Shown: positions 7,173-15,485 of the stretch, one piece after another
Layout of the letters: each line of letters opens with the position of its first letter
How positions within the stretch are numbered: the first letter of the stretch is position 1
From: Longispora sp047121295
Lineage (GTDB): Bacteria; Actinomycetota; Actinomycetes; Mycobacteriales; Micromonosporaceae
DNA length: 64,000 nt
Reading direction: 5' to 3'
Assembly: GCF_047121295.1 (NCBI RefSeq)
Contig: NZ_CP139447.1
Location: 4,464,001-4,528,000, forward strand
The notes under the pieces: generated by a model
The model's input: the letters and a program-made list of their open reading frames with translations, nothing else
What the model was told of the DNA's origin: nothing
The model's database searches: none
Position numbers and translations under genes: made by a program

Positions 7173-8078
7173 TCAGTCGGCGATCGGGCGGGCGTCCACG
7201 AGCGGGGTCCAGTCGGCGGCCCCGGGAAGCTGGCCGGCGCGCTGCCGACGGGTGTACAGGTACGTCGCGCCGATCCCCAGCCCCGCCGCGACCACCGCCC
7301 CCACGACGGCCCCGTTGCCGACCCCGAGCATCTTCAGGCCGCTGGCCAGCAGGATCACGGCGAGGAAGGCCCGGATGGTGCCGCCGGAGGCACGGGACGA
7401 ATACCGCGCGCCGAGCCAGACGCCGGGGATCGAGCCGACGAGCAGGGACAGCGTCAGGTCGAGGTGGAAGTCGCCGAACAGCAGGTGCCCGCCGGCCGCG
7501 GCGGCCACCAGCGGGACGGCCTGGACCAGGTCGGTGCCGACGAGCCGGTTGGCGGCCAGGGTCGGGTACGCCACGAGCAGGGCGACCACCACGAGCGAGC
7601 CGGAGCCGACGGAGGTCATGCCGACGACGAGGCCGCCGACGACGCCGATCAGCACGGTCATGACGGGCCGGACGGTGAGCTCACCGTCGCCCGGGGCGCG
7701 GCGGCGCTGCAGCCACTGCTTGACGCCGATCAGGGTGGCGGCCAGCACGAGGGTGACGCCGAGGGCGGTCTTGACCAGGGCCTGCAGGTCGCCGCCGAAC
7801 GCGCGGGTGAGCAGCACCCCGGCGAACGCGGCCGGCACGCTGCCGAGGCACAGCCAGCCGACGAGCGGCCAGTGCACGGTCCTGCGCCGGATGTGCACGA
7901 AGCCGCCGACCGGCTTCATCAGCGCGCTCACGACGAGGTCGTTGGACACGGCGGTCAGCGGGGGCACGCCGAAGAACAGCACGAGGATCGGCGTCATCAG
8001 CGCGCCGCCGCCCATGCCAGTCAGCCCGACGATGATGCCGACGGCCAGGCCGGCCGCGGCCACTGTCCAGTCCACCAT
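7173..8078 (-). CDS. TSUP (TauE/SafE) membrane exporter
   Basis: 301 residues with about eight membrane segments in two repeats, each opening with a Gly-rich motif (GIIVGLTGMGGGALMTP and GGLVVGMTSVGSGSL). The family moves sulfite, sulfoacetate or other sulfur-containing anions out of the cell. Start ATG 8078 follows an 8-base palindrome by seven bases and has no strong ribosome site, so the mRNA may be leaderless. The upstream operator suggests repressor control. Confidence 0.8.
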   Translation of the reverse strand: MVDWTVAAAGLAVGIIVGLTGMGGGALMTPILVLFFGVPPLTAVSNDLVVSALMKPVGGFVHIRRRTVHWPLVGWLCLGSVPAAFAGVLLTRAFGGDLQALVKTALGVTLVLAATLIGVKQWLQRRRAPGDGELTVRPVMTVLIGVVGGLVVGMTSVGSGSLVVVALLVAYPTLAANRLVGTDLVQAVPLVAAAAGGHLLFGDFHLDLTLSLLVGSIPGVWLGARYSSRASGGTIRAFLAVILLASGLKMLGVGNGAVVGAVVAAGLGIGATYLYTRRQRAGQLPGAADWTPLVDARPIAD

Positions 8079-8085
8079 CCCGAGA

Positions 8086-8108
8086 TTGTCTACTAATCAG
8101 GTAGACAA
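8086..8108. promoter_or_regulatory. Perfect palindromic operator of the TSUP gene
   Basis: TTGTCTAC (8086-8093) and GTAGACAA (8101-8108) are exact complements separated by taatcag. On the minus strand a TTGAGT/TAGACA pair with a 16-base spacer overlaps it, so a bound repressor would block RNA polymerase. The regulator is not adjacent. Confidence 0.55.
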
Positions 8109-8234
8109 ACTCAAGAGGCGGGGAGCACATTCAGAAAAAGACAATTGACACCTTCCGGGTACCGGGGCACGGTCGCCGCACCGGACCGGCCCCGCTCCCC
8201 GTGGCGGGCGGGCCGCTCCGTCGACGGCGGCCGG

Positions 8235-8648
8235 TCAGGCCTGCGGCTGACTGATGTTGACGAGCCAGCCGATGCCGAACTTGTCCGTGCACGCGCCGAA
8301 CTCGTCGCCCCACATCTGCTTCTCCATCGGAACCGTCACGGTGCCGCCGGAGGAGAGCTTGTCCCAGTAACCCCGGAGCTCGGCGGCATCCTCCCCGCTC
8401 AGGCTGACCGTGATGTTGTCCCCCGGGTTGTACGGCATCCCGGGCGGCGTGTCCGCGCCCATCAGCGTCAGGCCGCCGTCCGCCTCCAGCATCCCGTGCA
8501 TGATCTTGTCGGCCTCCGGGGCGTCGGGCGCGCCGAACTCCCCGAACGTGTTCAGCCGCAGCGTGCCACCGAACACCTGCTGGTAGAACTCCATCGCCTC
8601 CCGCGCGGTACCGGCGAAGCTGATGTACGGATTGAGACGAGTGCTCAC
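8235..8648 (-). CDS. VOC/PhnB-like protein
   Basis: 137 residues of the vicinal-oxygen-chelate fold in its PhnB-like form: PYISFAGTAREAMEFYQQVFGG at the N-terminus and FGACTDKFGIGWLVN at the C-terminus. These small proteins are often general metal-binding or antibiotic-binding folds with no known substrate. GTG 8648 has AAGGAG seven bases upstream. Not obviously in an operon with the TSUP gene 156 bases downstream. Confidence 0.78.
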   Translation of the reverse strand: MSTRLNPYISFAGTAREAMEFYQQVFGGTLRLNTFGEFGAPDAPEADKIMHGMLEADGGLTLMGADTPPGMPYNPGDNITVSLSGEDAAELRGYWDKLSSGGTVTVPMEKQMWGDEFGACTDKFGIGWLVNISQPQA

Positions 8649-8741
8649 GACGTGCTCCTTGGTCGGGCGAGGTCAACCCAGCCAGACTATCGGCGCACCC
8701 CGACAATTTTGGCCGAACGGACCGGGGACCTGCCGCCGAAG

Positions 8742-8773
8742 GTGCCCGCCGGCCGCGTGAGTCCGGCGGGCAC
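8742..8773 (-). terminator. Hairpin terminator after the chitinase gene
   Basis: GTGCCCGCCGG (8742-8752) and CCGGCGGGCAC (8763-8773) pair perfectly over a 10-base loop, starting 11 bases beyond the chitinase stop codon on the minus strand. Confidence 0.65.
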
Positions 8774-8784
8774 CCGCACACGGG

Positions 8785-10167
8785 TCAGCGGCCCTGCAGG
8801 CCCCTGACGTTGTCGCCGAAGGTCCAGCCCTTCGAACCGTCCCAGTTCAGCGACCAGGTCATCAGCCCCTTGAGCTGGCCGCCGTAGGTGTTCCAGGACT
8901 GCGACACCAGGCCGGTCGACATGTAGCCGCCGCCGGCGCCGGGCTGGGCCGGCAGGCCGGGGACCTGCTTGTCGTAGGGCACCTTGATCGTGGTGCCCTG
9001 GATGACCAGGCCCTGGTTGAGGCAGTCGGTCTGCTTGGTGAAGCCCTGGACCGTGCCGGCGGAGTACGAGTCGCCGGCGCAGCCGTACATGCTGCCGTTG
9101 TAGTACTGCATGTTCAGCCACCACAGCCGGCCGTTGTCGGCGTACTTCTTCACGATCGGCAGGTACGCGCCCCAGATCGAGCCGTAGGTGACGCTGCCGC
9201 CCGTGACGTACGCCGTCTCGGGGGCCATCGTCAAGCCGAAGTTGCTGGGCATGGCGGCCAGGACGCCGTCGATGATCCGGATCAGGTTGGCCTGCGAGGG
9301 GGACAGGCTGGTGATGCTGCCGCTGCCGGCGAGCCCGGTCTCGATGTCGATGTCGATGCCGTCGAAGTTGTACCGCTTCAGGATCGGCACCACGGTGGCC
9401 ACGAACCTGTCGGCGACCGTGCTGGAGCTCAGGTCGATGCCGGCCGTCGCGCCGCCGATGGACATCAGGATCGTCAGGCCGGCGGCCTTGGCCGTGCACA
9501 TCTCGGCCGGGGTCGCGACCTTGACGCCCGCGTCCATCCCGTCCTCCCACAGCACCGTGCCGTCGGAGAGGATGACCGGGAACGCCGCGTTGATCACGTT
9601 GTAGCCGTGCTGGCGGATCACGGGGTTCGTGATCGGGGTCCAGCCGAACGGCGGGTGCACGCCGTTGGACGCGCCGTCCCAGTTCTCCCAGTAGCCCTGG
9701 AGGACCTTGCCCGCCGGCCTGGACTTCACCGGGCAGGTGTCCGTGCCCGGGGAGGTGGTGGGCGTGGGCGACGGGGAGGCCGTCGGCGAGGGGCTGGGCG
9801 ACTTCGTGGGCGAGGCCGAGGGGGACGGCTTCGGCGAGGTGGACGGCGAGGTCGAGGGCGACGGGGTCGGCGTACCCCCGTCACAGGCTCCGAGGTCCTT
9901 CCACAGCGAGGCCGCCGCGACCGGGTTCCAGCCCGCGCCCGGCGGGGGGGTGTGCGCGACCCGGGCCTCGTAGCTCCGGCCGAGGTAGGTGACCTTGGCG
10001 CCGACGGCGTACGGGACGCCCTCGGCCCAGGCCGGGCCGGTGCACGGGGCGAGGGCCGAGGCTCCGGTGAGGACGTCGGCCTGGCCGTTGGGGGCGATGA
10101 CGAGTGCGGTCAGGACGGTCATCGCCGCGCTGACGGCCAGGGCGACCGCCCAGCGGGGCGGCCTCAC
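8785..10167 (-). CDS. Secreted GH18 chitinase with N-terminal CBM5/12
   Basis: 460 residues in order: signal peptide ending near GQADV, a chitin-binding CBM5/12 module (about residues 41-95, with Trp-rich PAWAEGVPYAVG and SLWKDLG), a Pro-Ser-Thr linker (about 98-142), and a GH18 barrel. The catalytic motif is DGIDIDIE (269-276) with E276 as the acid; the SxGG motif is MSIGGATAG near 235. It hydrolyses chitin outside the cell, releasing chito-oligosaccharides that would feed GlcNAc metabolism, possibly linked with the NagS-like gene at 20.5 kb. Start GTG 10167 is the best in frame but lacks a strong ribosome site. A TTGACA-like box lies at 10233-10238 on the minus strand. Confidence 0.92.
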   Translation of the reverse strand: MRPPRWAVALAVSAAMTVLTALVIAPNGQADVLTGASALAPCTGPAWAEGVPYAVGAKVTYLGRSYEARVAHTPPPGAGWNPVAAASLWKDLGACDGGTPTPSPSTSPSTSPKPSPSASPTKSPSPSPTASPSPTPTTSPGTDTCPVKSRPAGKVLQGYWENWDGASNGVHPPFGWTPITNPVIRQHGYNVINAAFPVILSDGTVLWEDGMDAGVKVATPAEMCTAKAAGLTILMSIGGATAGIDLSSSTVADRFVATVVPILKRYNFDGIDIDIETGLAGSGSITSLSPSQANLIRIIDGVLAAMPSNFGLTMAPETAYVTGGSVTYGSIWGAYLPIVKKYADNGRLWWLNMQYYNGSMYGCAGDSYSAGTVQGFTKQTDCLNQGLVIQGTTIKVPYDKQVPGLPAQPGAGGGYMSTGLVSQSWNTYGGQLKGLMTWSLNWDGSKGWTFGDNVRGLQGR

Positions 10168-10265
10168 GACCGCACCGCTTCACGACATGAGGGGTATGTG
10201 TTCGGCATCCCGTAATTGTTAAGAACGTTTGCTGTCAATGTCCACAGGTAAGGGCGTGCCAACAT

Positions 10266-11117
10266 TCAGCCGCGCAGCGTCACCAGCCGTTCGCCGTCGG
10301 TCGTGTGGGACAGCACCTCTGCCGGCACCCGGAGCCCGGGACTGTCCAGGTAGAGCAGGTGCAGGGCGGCGAACGGCCCGCCCGCCTCGCCCAGGGCCGC
10401 CGCCCGGTCGAGCAGGTCCAGGTCGGGGTCGTCCTCCTCCGCCGTGCCCCAGGAGTCCCAGGGCAGCATCTCGACCTTGTTCAGCGCCGCCAGGTCGCTG
10501 ACCACGCTGCCCCGCACCAGCTCCCAGCCGGTCAGGCCGACCGACCGCACGCCGAACGTCGCCGGGTCCGCGCGCCCCTCCCGGCAGGCCCGCCACGCCG
10601 ACCCGCCGACCAGGAACTCCTCGCGCGGCACGTCCATCGGGTCGAACGGCAGGGCGAACGCCTCGATCATCTCGCGAGCCAGCATCTCGGCGTCGACGAG
10701 CCGCCAGCCGTCCCGCCAGTACTCGGTCACCCAGTGGTCCGTGTGGAACCCCGCCTCGATGTAGGTGGCGTACCCGCACCGGACCCGGGCCGGCGTCCCC
10801 GTGTGCCGGAGGAACGCGCACAGCAGCACCGCGAAGTCCCGGCACGTGCCGACGAACCGCTCGTCCGGCGCGCGTGGCACGGTCAGCGGCGCGGGGTTGC
10901 GGCCCCGGACGACGGCGAGGATGTCGGCCGCGTACCGCGTCTCGGCCTCCGCGCGCCGCTCGGCCGGCAGCTCGTACCCGAACGGCGCCGTGCCCTCGCG
11001 GTGGATGAGCAGGCCCCGGACGAGCAGACCGAGGGCGCGCGGATCGCCGGGCAGGTCCTCGAGCGGACCGGGGGCGGTGACGACGCTCTGGGCGCGGTAG
11101 AACGCGAGTTCAGACAT
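10266..11117 (-). CDS. Transglutaminase-like cysteine protease-fold protein
   Basis: About 283 residues from ATG 11117 (MSELAFY); in-frame starts at 11135 and 11156 are possible. The central domain holds the transglutaminase-like triad: Cys in VGTCRDFAVLL, His in HTDHWVTEYW, Asp in WRLVDAEML. In bacteria such proteins are usually proteases or amidases rather than cross-linkers. No signal peptide, so probably cytoplasmic. It lies upstream of, and in the same direction as, the chitinase gene but nearly 100 bases away, so co-transcription is uncertain. Confidence 0.75.
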   Translation of the reverse strand: MSELAFYRAQSVVTAPGPLEDLPGDPRALGLLVRGLLIHREGTAPFGYELPAERRAEAETRYAADILAVVRGRNPAPLTVPRAPDERFVGTCRDFAVLLCAFLRHTGTPARVRCGYATYIEAGFHTDHWVTEYWRDGWRLVDAEMLAREMIEAFALPFDPMDVPREEFLVGGSAWRACREGRADPATFGVRSVGLTGWELVRGSVVSDLAALNKVEMLPWDSWGTAEEDDPDLDLLDRAAALGEAGGPFAALHLLYLDSPGLRVPAEVLSHTTDGERLVTLRG

Positions 11118-11205
11118 GGGCGGTGACCTGTTCATCGAGGGACATGGCTCGATCACAGTGGCAGGAATTCCCGGGTCGTGTCGAGGCTGGAATTGACCGG
11201 GGTCT

Positions 11206-11238
11206 GTTCACCGCGCGGCACACCGCTGGTCACCCGGG
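11206..11238 (+). promoter_or_regulatory. PHO-box-like direct repeats upstream of phoD
   Basis: GTTCACCGCGC (11206-11216) and GGTCACCCGGG (11228-11238) match the 11-base direct repeat unit bound by PhoP in Streptomyces and lie exactly 22 bases apart, with a degenerate unit between them. Location before an alkaline phosphatase gene fits phosphate-starvation control. Confidence 0.55.
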
Positions 11239-11286
11239 GCGGCGAGAGTGAGGGAAATCCACGTTTCCCGGTAAGGAGCTCCCTCG

Positions 11287-12861
11287 ATGCTGGACAGACG
11301 CCACGTACTCGCCGGCGGTGTCGCCCTCGGTGCCGCCGCGACCCTCGGCCTCGGTTCGCCCGCGCACGCCGCCGACACGGTCACCCCGTTCGGGCTCGGC
11401 GTCGCCAGTGGTGACCCGCTGCCCGACGGGGTCGTGCTGTGGACCCGGCTGGTCGGCGAGGACGGCGCGCTGACCGGCCGGGCGGTGCAGGTCGGCTGGC
11501 AGATCGCCGAGGACGAGCGGTTCCGCCGGATCGTCCAGTCGGGGACGGCCACGGCGCGGCCGGAGCTCGCGCACTCCGTGCACGTGGAGGCGTGCGGGCT
11601 GCGCCCCGGCCGGGAGTACTTCTACCGGTTCCGCGCGCACGGCCAGCTCAGCCCGGTCGGCCGGACCCGGACCGCCCCCGCCGCGCACGCCGACCCGAGC
11701 CGGCTGCGCCTCGGCGTCGTCAACTGCCAGGACTTCCAGAACGGGTACTGGCCGGCGTACGACGCCCTCGCCGCCGAGGACCTGGACGTGGTGTTCCACC
11801 TGGGCGACTACATCTACGAGTACGACGCGCACAGCCGGTTCGCCGACCGCAACCACTCCCCCGTGGCCACCCCGGGGCTCGACCAGCTCCGGACGCTGGA
11901 GGACTACCGGGGGCGGCACGCGCAGTACAAGGGGGATCCGGCGCTGCGGGCCGCGCACGCCGCGTTCGCCTGGGTGCCGACGTGGGACGACCACGAGACC
12001 GAGAACAACTACGCGGGTACCACCGACGAGATCGACGACACCGGCGCGAAGCGGCAGTCCCCGGAGGAGTTCGCCCGGCAGCGCGCGGCGGCCTACCAGG
12101 CCTACTACGAGCACATGCCGATCCGCGCGCGGCTGCGCCCGGGCAGCTCGGAGCTGAGGATCTACCGGCGGTTCGACTTCGGCCGGCTGGCCCGGTTCAA
12201 CGTGCTCGACACCCGGCAGTACCGCACCGACCAGCCGGGCGGCATCCCCGGCGACTTCGGGCCGGAGGCGGTCGGAAGGGCCAACACCGCCGGCTCGCTC
12301 ACCGGGGACGAGCAGGAGCGGTGGCTCACCCAGGGCCTGCGGTCGTCGCCCGCCCGGTGGAACGTGATCGCCCAGCAGGTCATGATGAGCCGGACCCGGT
12401 TCCCGAACCCGACCGGCGTGCCGCCGACGATCGTGAACCTGGACCAGTGGGACGGCTACGCCCCGCAGCGCGACCGGCTGCTGAAGTTCCTCGCCGACGC
12501 GCGGATCGCCAACCCGGTGGTGCTCGCCGGGGACATCCACTCGACGTGGTTCAGCGACCTGTTGGCGGACTTCGACAACCCGGCCTCGGCGACCGTGGCC
12601 GTGGAGTTCGTGGCCACGTCGGTCAGCTCGGACTTCCCCGTCGTGTTCGACGGCCCGATCAAGGCGCTCAACCCGCTGGTCAACCCGCACGTCCGGTACT
12701 TCGACGGGCTCGCGCGCGGGTACCTGCGGTGCGAGCTGGACCGGGACTCGTGGCGCACCGACGTGCGGGTGGTCGCGTCGATCGAGACCCGGACGTCGCC
12801 GGTGCGGACGAGCGCGTCGTTCGCGGTCGAGGCGGGGCGGCCGGGGCTGCGGCAGGCCTGA
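11287..12861 (+). CDS. phoD: Secreted alkaline phosphatase D (PhoD)
   Basis: 524 residues with a twin-arginine signal (LDRRHVLAGG, cleavage near AHAADT), so exported folded by Tat. The PhoD-like N-terminal beta domain begins TVTPFGLGVASGDPLPD, and metal-site motifs follow: NCQDFQNGYW, HLGDYIYEYD, TWDDHETENN and LAGDIHSTWF. PhoD is a Ca/Fe phosphodiesterase-phosphomonoesterase that releases phosphate from extracellular esters and teichoic acids. Start ATG 11287 has AAGGAG upstream. A PHO-box-like site precedes it, and a hairpin follows it. Confidence 0.9.
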   Translation: MLDRRHVLAGGVALGAAATLGLGSPAHAADTVTPFGLGVASGDPLPDGVVLWTRLVGEDGALTGRAVQVGWQIAEDERFRRIVQSGTATARPELAHSVHVEACGLRPGREYFYRFRAHGQLSPVGRTRTAPAAHADPSRLRLGVVNCQDFQNGYWPAYDALAAEDLDVVFHLGDYIYEYDAHSRFADRNHSPVATPGLDQLRTLEDYRGRHAQYKGDPALRAAHAAFAWVPTWDDHETENNYAGTTDEIDDTGAKRQSPEEFARQRAAAYQAYYEHMPIRARLRPGSSELRIYRRFDFGRLARFNVLDTRQYRTDQPGGIPGDFGPEAVGRANTAGSLTGDEQERWLTQGLRSSPARWNVIAQQVMMSRTRFPNPTGVPPTIVNLDQWDGYAPQRDRLLKFLADARIANPVVLAGDIHSTWFSDLLADFDNPASATVAVEFVATSVSSDFPVVFDGPIKALNPLVNPHVRYFDGLARGYLRCELDRDSWRTDVRVVASIETRTSPVRTSASFAVEAGRPGLRQA

Positions 12862-12871
12862 GCCGGGGACT

Positions 12872-12901
12872 GTGGCCCCGTCCCGGGCGGGGTGGGGCCA
12901 C
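12872..12901 (+). terminator. Hairpin terminator after phoD
   Basis: GTGGCCCC (12872-12879) pairs with GGGGCCAC (12894-12901), with further partial pairing inside. It begins 11 bases after the phoD stop. The rest of the space to 13052 shows nothing clear. Confidence 0.6.
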
Positions 12902-13052
12902 GGCCGGGTCGGGCCGCTCTGGGCCGGTGGCGGCACCCGGCGGCCGGTCGGTCCGGCCGGGGCCCGGTCGGCCGTCCCACTCGCTGCCGGCGTCCCGCGC
13001 GCCGCCGGGAAAAGGCACGCGGGCCGCGGAGCGCCCGGTTTAGTCTCGGGCC

Positions 13053-14012
13053 ATGAGGGACAGACCCGAGGGTGTCACCGAGGCGGCGCTGGTCGCGGCC
13101 CTGGCCGACGGCTGGGGGGTCCGGACCCGGGCGACGGAGTACGTGCCGCTCGGTGCCGGCAGCTACCACTGGTCCGTGACGACCGACGACGACCGGGCGC
13201 TGTTCGTGACGGTGGACGACCTCGGCGGCTCCCCGGAGACCGGCTTCGCCCGGCTCGGCCGCGCCTTCGACACCGCGCTGGCCCTTCGCCGGGACGCCGG
13301 ACTCGCGTTCGTGGTCGCGCCGGTGCCGACCAGGACCGGGTCGACGCTGTGGCGGCTGGATTCGCGGTACTCGCTCGCGGTGTTCCCGCTGCTCGACGGC
13401 CGGTCCGGCCGGTTTGGCGCGCACCGGCCCGAGGACCGCGCCGAGATCGTCGGGCTGCTCGCCGCCCTGCACGCGGCCACCCCGGTCGTGGCGGCCGGCG
13501 CGCCCCCGGTCGACCTGAACCTGCCGGGCCGGGCCGGGCTGCACGACGCGCTGGAGCACCTGGACGAGGAGTGGACCGGCGGCCCGTACTCGGAGCCGGC
13601 CCGCCAACTGCTCGCCGGCCGGGCCGGTCACGTCGCGCGGCTGCTCGCCGACCTCGACCGGCTCGTCGACCGGGTCCGCGCCACGGTCACCGACTGGGTC
13701 GTCACGCACGGCGAACCGCACCCCGGCAACGTGGTCCGCACCGCCGCCGGCCCGCTCCTCGTCGACTGGGACACGGTCCGCCTCGCCCCGCCGGAACGGG
13801 ACCTGTGGCTGCTCGCGGCCGACGCCGACGACGTGCTCGCCGGCTACACCCGGGCCACCGGCCGGCCGGTCGACCCGTCGGCGCTGGCGCTGTACCGGCT
13901 GTGGTGGGACCTCGCCGACATCGCCGGCTACGTCGCCGAGCTGCGCGGCCCGCACCGGGGCACGGAGGACACGGCCGCGTCGTGGAAGTACCTCAGCAAC
14001 CACCTGGCCTGA
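13053..14012 (+). CDS. Aminoglycoside phosphotransferase (APH)-family kinase
   Basis: 319 residues with the protein-kinase-like APH fold. The catalytic loop reads WVVTHGEPHPGNVV (HGD of classical enzymes is HGE here) and the metal-binding loop is LLVDWDTV. The N-terminal lobe has GAGSYHWSV near residue 33. It resembles the spectinomycin phosphotransferase branch, but many such actinomycete genes phosphorylate unrelated small molecules, so resistance is not established. The stop overlaps the convergent GNAT gene by 20 bases. Confidence 0.75.
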   Translation: MRDRPEGVTEAALVAALADGWGVRTRATEYVPLGAGSYHWSVTTDDDRALFVTVDDLGGSPETGFARLGRAFDTALALRRDAGLAFVVAPVPTRTGSTLWRLDSRYSLAVFPLLDGRSGRFGAHRPEDRAEIVGLLAALHAATPVVAAGAPPVDLNLPGRAGLHDALEHLDEEWTGGPYSEPARQLLAGRAGHVARLLADLDRLVDRVRATVTDWVVTHGEPHPGNVVRTAAGPLLVDWDTVRLAPPERDLWLLAADADDVLAGYTRATGRPVDPSALALYRLWWDLADIAGYVAELRGPHRGTEDTAASWKYLSNHLA

Positions 14013-14442
14013 GTCGCAGCGTGATGAACGGGTCGTCGTCGCCCGGCGGCAGGTAGCGCGACACCTCGGCGAACCCGTGCGCGCCGGCGAACCGGACCCC
14101 GTCCTCGTTGGACGCCAGCACGATCGTCTCGACCGTGCCCGCGCCGAGCGCCCGGGCCCGGGCCAGCTCCGAGGTGAAGTAGGCGGTCCCGTAGCCGTTT
14201 CGGCGGTGTTCGGCGAGCACCCGGACGATCACCGTGGCGGTCGCGTGCTCGCCGGCCGGCGGCCGGACGGTGGCGCAGCCGACGAGCACGTCGTCGCGGT
14301 ACGCCACGGTCAGGTGGTTGCGGCCGACCCGGTCGCGCACGTCGTCGAGGGACAGCGGGTCGGTCGGGATGATGACGTTGTGGACGTGCCGCCAGGCGGT
14401 GAGCGTGGCGTCGTCCACCGGTTCGATCCGGAGCTGGGACAT
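13993..14442 (-). CDS. GNAT-family N-acetyltransferase
   Basis: 149 residues from ATG 14442 (MSQLRIEP); ATG 14460 is an alternative and any longer frame runs into low-complexity shadow sequence. The acetyl-CoA loop is VLAEHRRNGYGTAYF, followed by the usual beta-strand and helix (TIVLASNEDGVRFAGAHGF). Substrate unknown. The 3' end overlaps the APH-like gene by 20 bases, so the two transcripts converge. Confidence 0.78.
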   Translation of the reverse strand: MSQLRIEPVDDATLTAWRHVHNVIIPTDPLSLDDVRDRVGRNHLTVAYRDDVLVGCATVRPPAGEHATATVIVRVLAEHRRNGYGTAYFTSELARARALGAGTVETIVLASNEDGVRFAGAHGFAEVSRYLPPGDDDPFITLRLRPGGC

Positions 14443-14474
14443 CCGCCCACCGAACGGCATCACCCAGGGTGACG

Positions 14475-15398
14475 TCAACCCGTTTCGCGGGCGTAGCAGG
14501 CCGCGAGCTCGGCGACCAGGTCGGCGCGGCCGGCGGCCACGGCGGCGTTGACCTTCGCGACATAGGCGTCGTGCGCGCCGCCGACCCCACCGACACGGCC
14601 CACCGACTCCCGCGCCGGCCCCGGCTCCCGCGCCGCCGGATCGCGCGCGGGTGCCGGCTCCCGCGCCCGCTCCGGCCCCCGCACCGCCGCCGGCTCCCGC
14701 GCCGGCACGGGCTCCCGACCAGGTGACGGCTCCCCCGCCGACGGGGCGAACGGCCCGTCCAGGGCCGCCCACTGCAGCAGCATGATGGTCTTCGCGTCCG
14801 CGATCCGCCCGTCGCGGACCATGGCCAGCGCCTCGGCGAACGGCAGCTCCAGCACGGAGATGTCCTCGCCCTCGGCCGCGACGCCGCCCCCGCCGCGCCC
14901 GGCGCCCGGCTCGTACGGGGCGGCGAAGAAGTGCAACCGCTCGGTGACCGACCCGGGGCTCATGTACACCTCGAAGACCGGGCGGACCTCGCCGATCGCG
15001 TGCCCGGTCTCCTCGGCGGCCTCGCGCCGGACGGCCTCGCCGGGCGCGTCCCCGTCGAGCAGCCCGGCCGCCGCCTCGACGAGCATCCCGTCGGGGTGCC
15101 CGTTGACGTACGCGGGAAAGCGGAACTGCCGGGTGAGCAGCACGGTCCGGCCGACCGGGTCGTAGAGCAGGACGGTCGCGCCGTCGCCCCGGTCGTAGGT
15201 CTCGCGCTGCTGGGTGCTCCAGGACCCGTCGCTGTGCTGGAAGTCGAACGTGGTCCGGCGCAGCACGTACCAGTCGCAGGACAGCACGTCCACGTCACGG
15301 ACCCGGACGCGTGGGTTGCCGGTCAGGTCGCGGCCGTGCCGGTCCAGCCCGGTGCGGCCCCGCCGGTCGGGGGCGTCGATCCCGGGTGTGGGGCTCAT
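14475..15398 (-). CDS. NUDIX hydrolase with a Pro-Ala-Arg-Glu repeat insertion
   Basis: 307 residues resembling the GDP-mannose/ADP-ribose pyrophosphatase (NudK) group: NUDIX box GLLDGDAPGEAVRREAAEETG, in which the first consensus Glu is Ala but the metal-binding REAAEE core is intact. After the catalytic domain (about residues 35-225) comes a disordered insert of about 50 residues built from PAREP/PARDP units, then a conserved-looking helix ending LAACYARETG. The insert is absent from typical relatives and matches the repetitive DNA at 14600-14740. ATG 15398 has GGAGA upstream. Confidence 0.8.
   Translation of the reverse strand: MSPTPGIDAPDRRGRTGLDRHGRDLTGNPRVRVRDVDVLSCDWYVLRRTTFDFQHSDGSWSTQQRETYDRGDGATVLLYDPVGRTVLLTRQFRFPAYVNGHPDGMLVEAAAGLLDGDAPGEAVRREAAEETGHAIGEVRPVFEVYMSPGSVTERLHFFAAPYEPGAGRGGGGVAAEGEDISVLELPFAEALAMVRDGRIADAKTIMLLQWAALDGPFAPSAGEPSPGREPVPAREPAAVRGPERAREPAPARDPAAREPGPARESVGRVGGVGGAHDAYVAKVNAAVAAGRADLVAELAACYARETG
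14600..14740. repeat. Imperfect ggctcccgcgcc repeat inside the NUDIX gene
   Basis: Several copies of a ggctcccgcgccgg-like unit, in frame, encode the PAREP-type insertion. Likely a slippage-derived expansion. Confidence 0.5.
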
Positions 15399-15485
15399 CG
15401 GGTCTCCGTTCTCGAGCCAGGACGATGTTCGCGGGCCAGGACGATGGCTTAGGCGAGGCCGACGTTCGAGGCCAGGATGTTGGTT

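Noticed and set aside
10233..10265. Chitinase promoter with the Streptomyces-type 12-base direct repeats
   Set aside because: Only a TTGACA-like box is visible on the minus strand; the direct repeats are not there and the -10 is unclear.
13053..14012. Calling the APH-like gene an aminoglycoside-resistance determinant
   Set aside because: The catalytic loop is HGE rather than HGD and the family includes many kinases for unrelated substrates; there is no resistance context.
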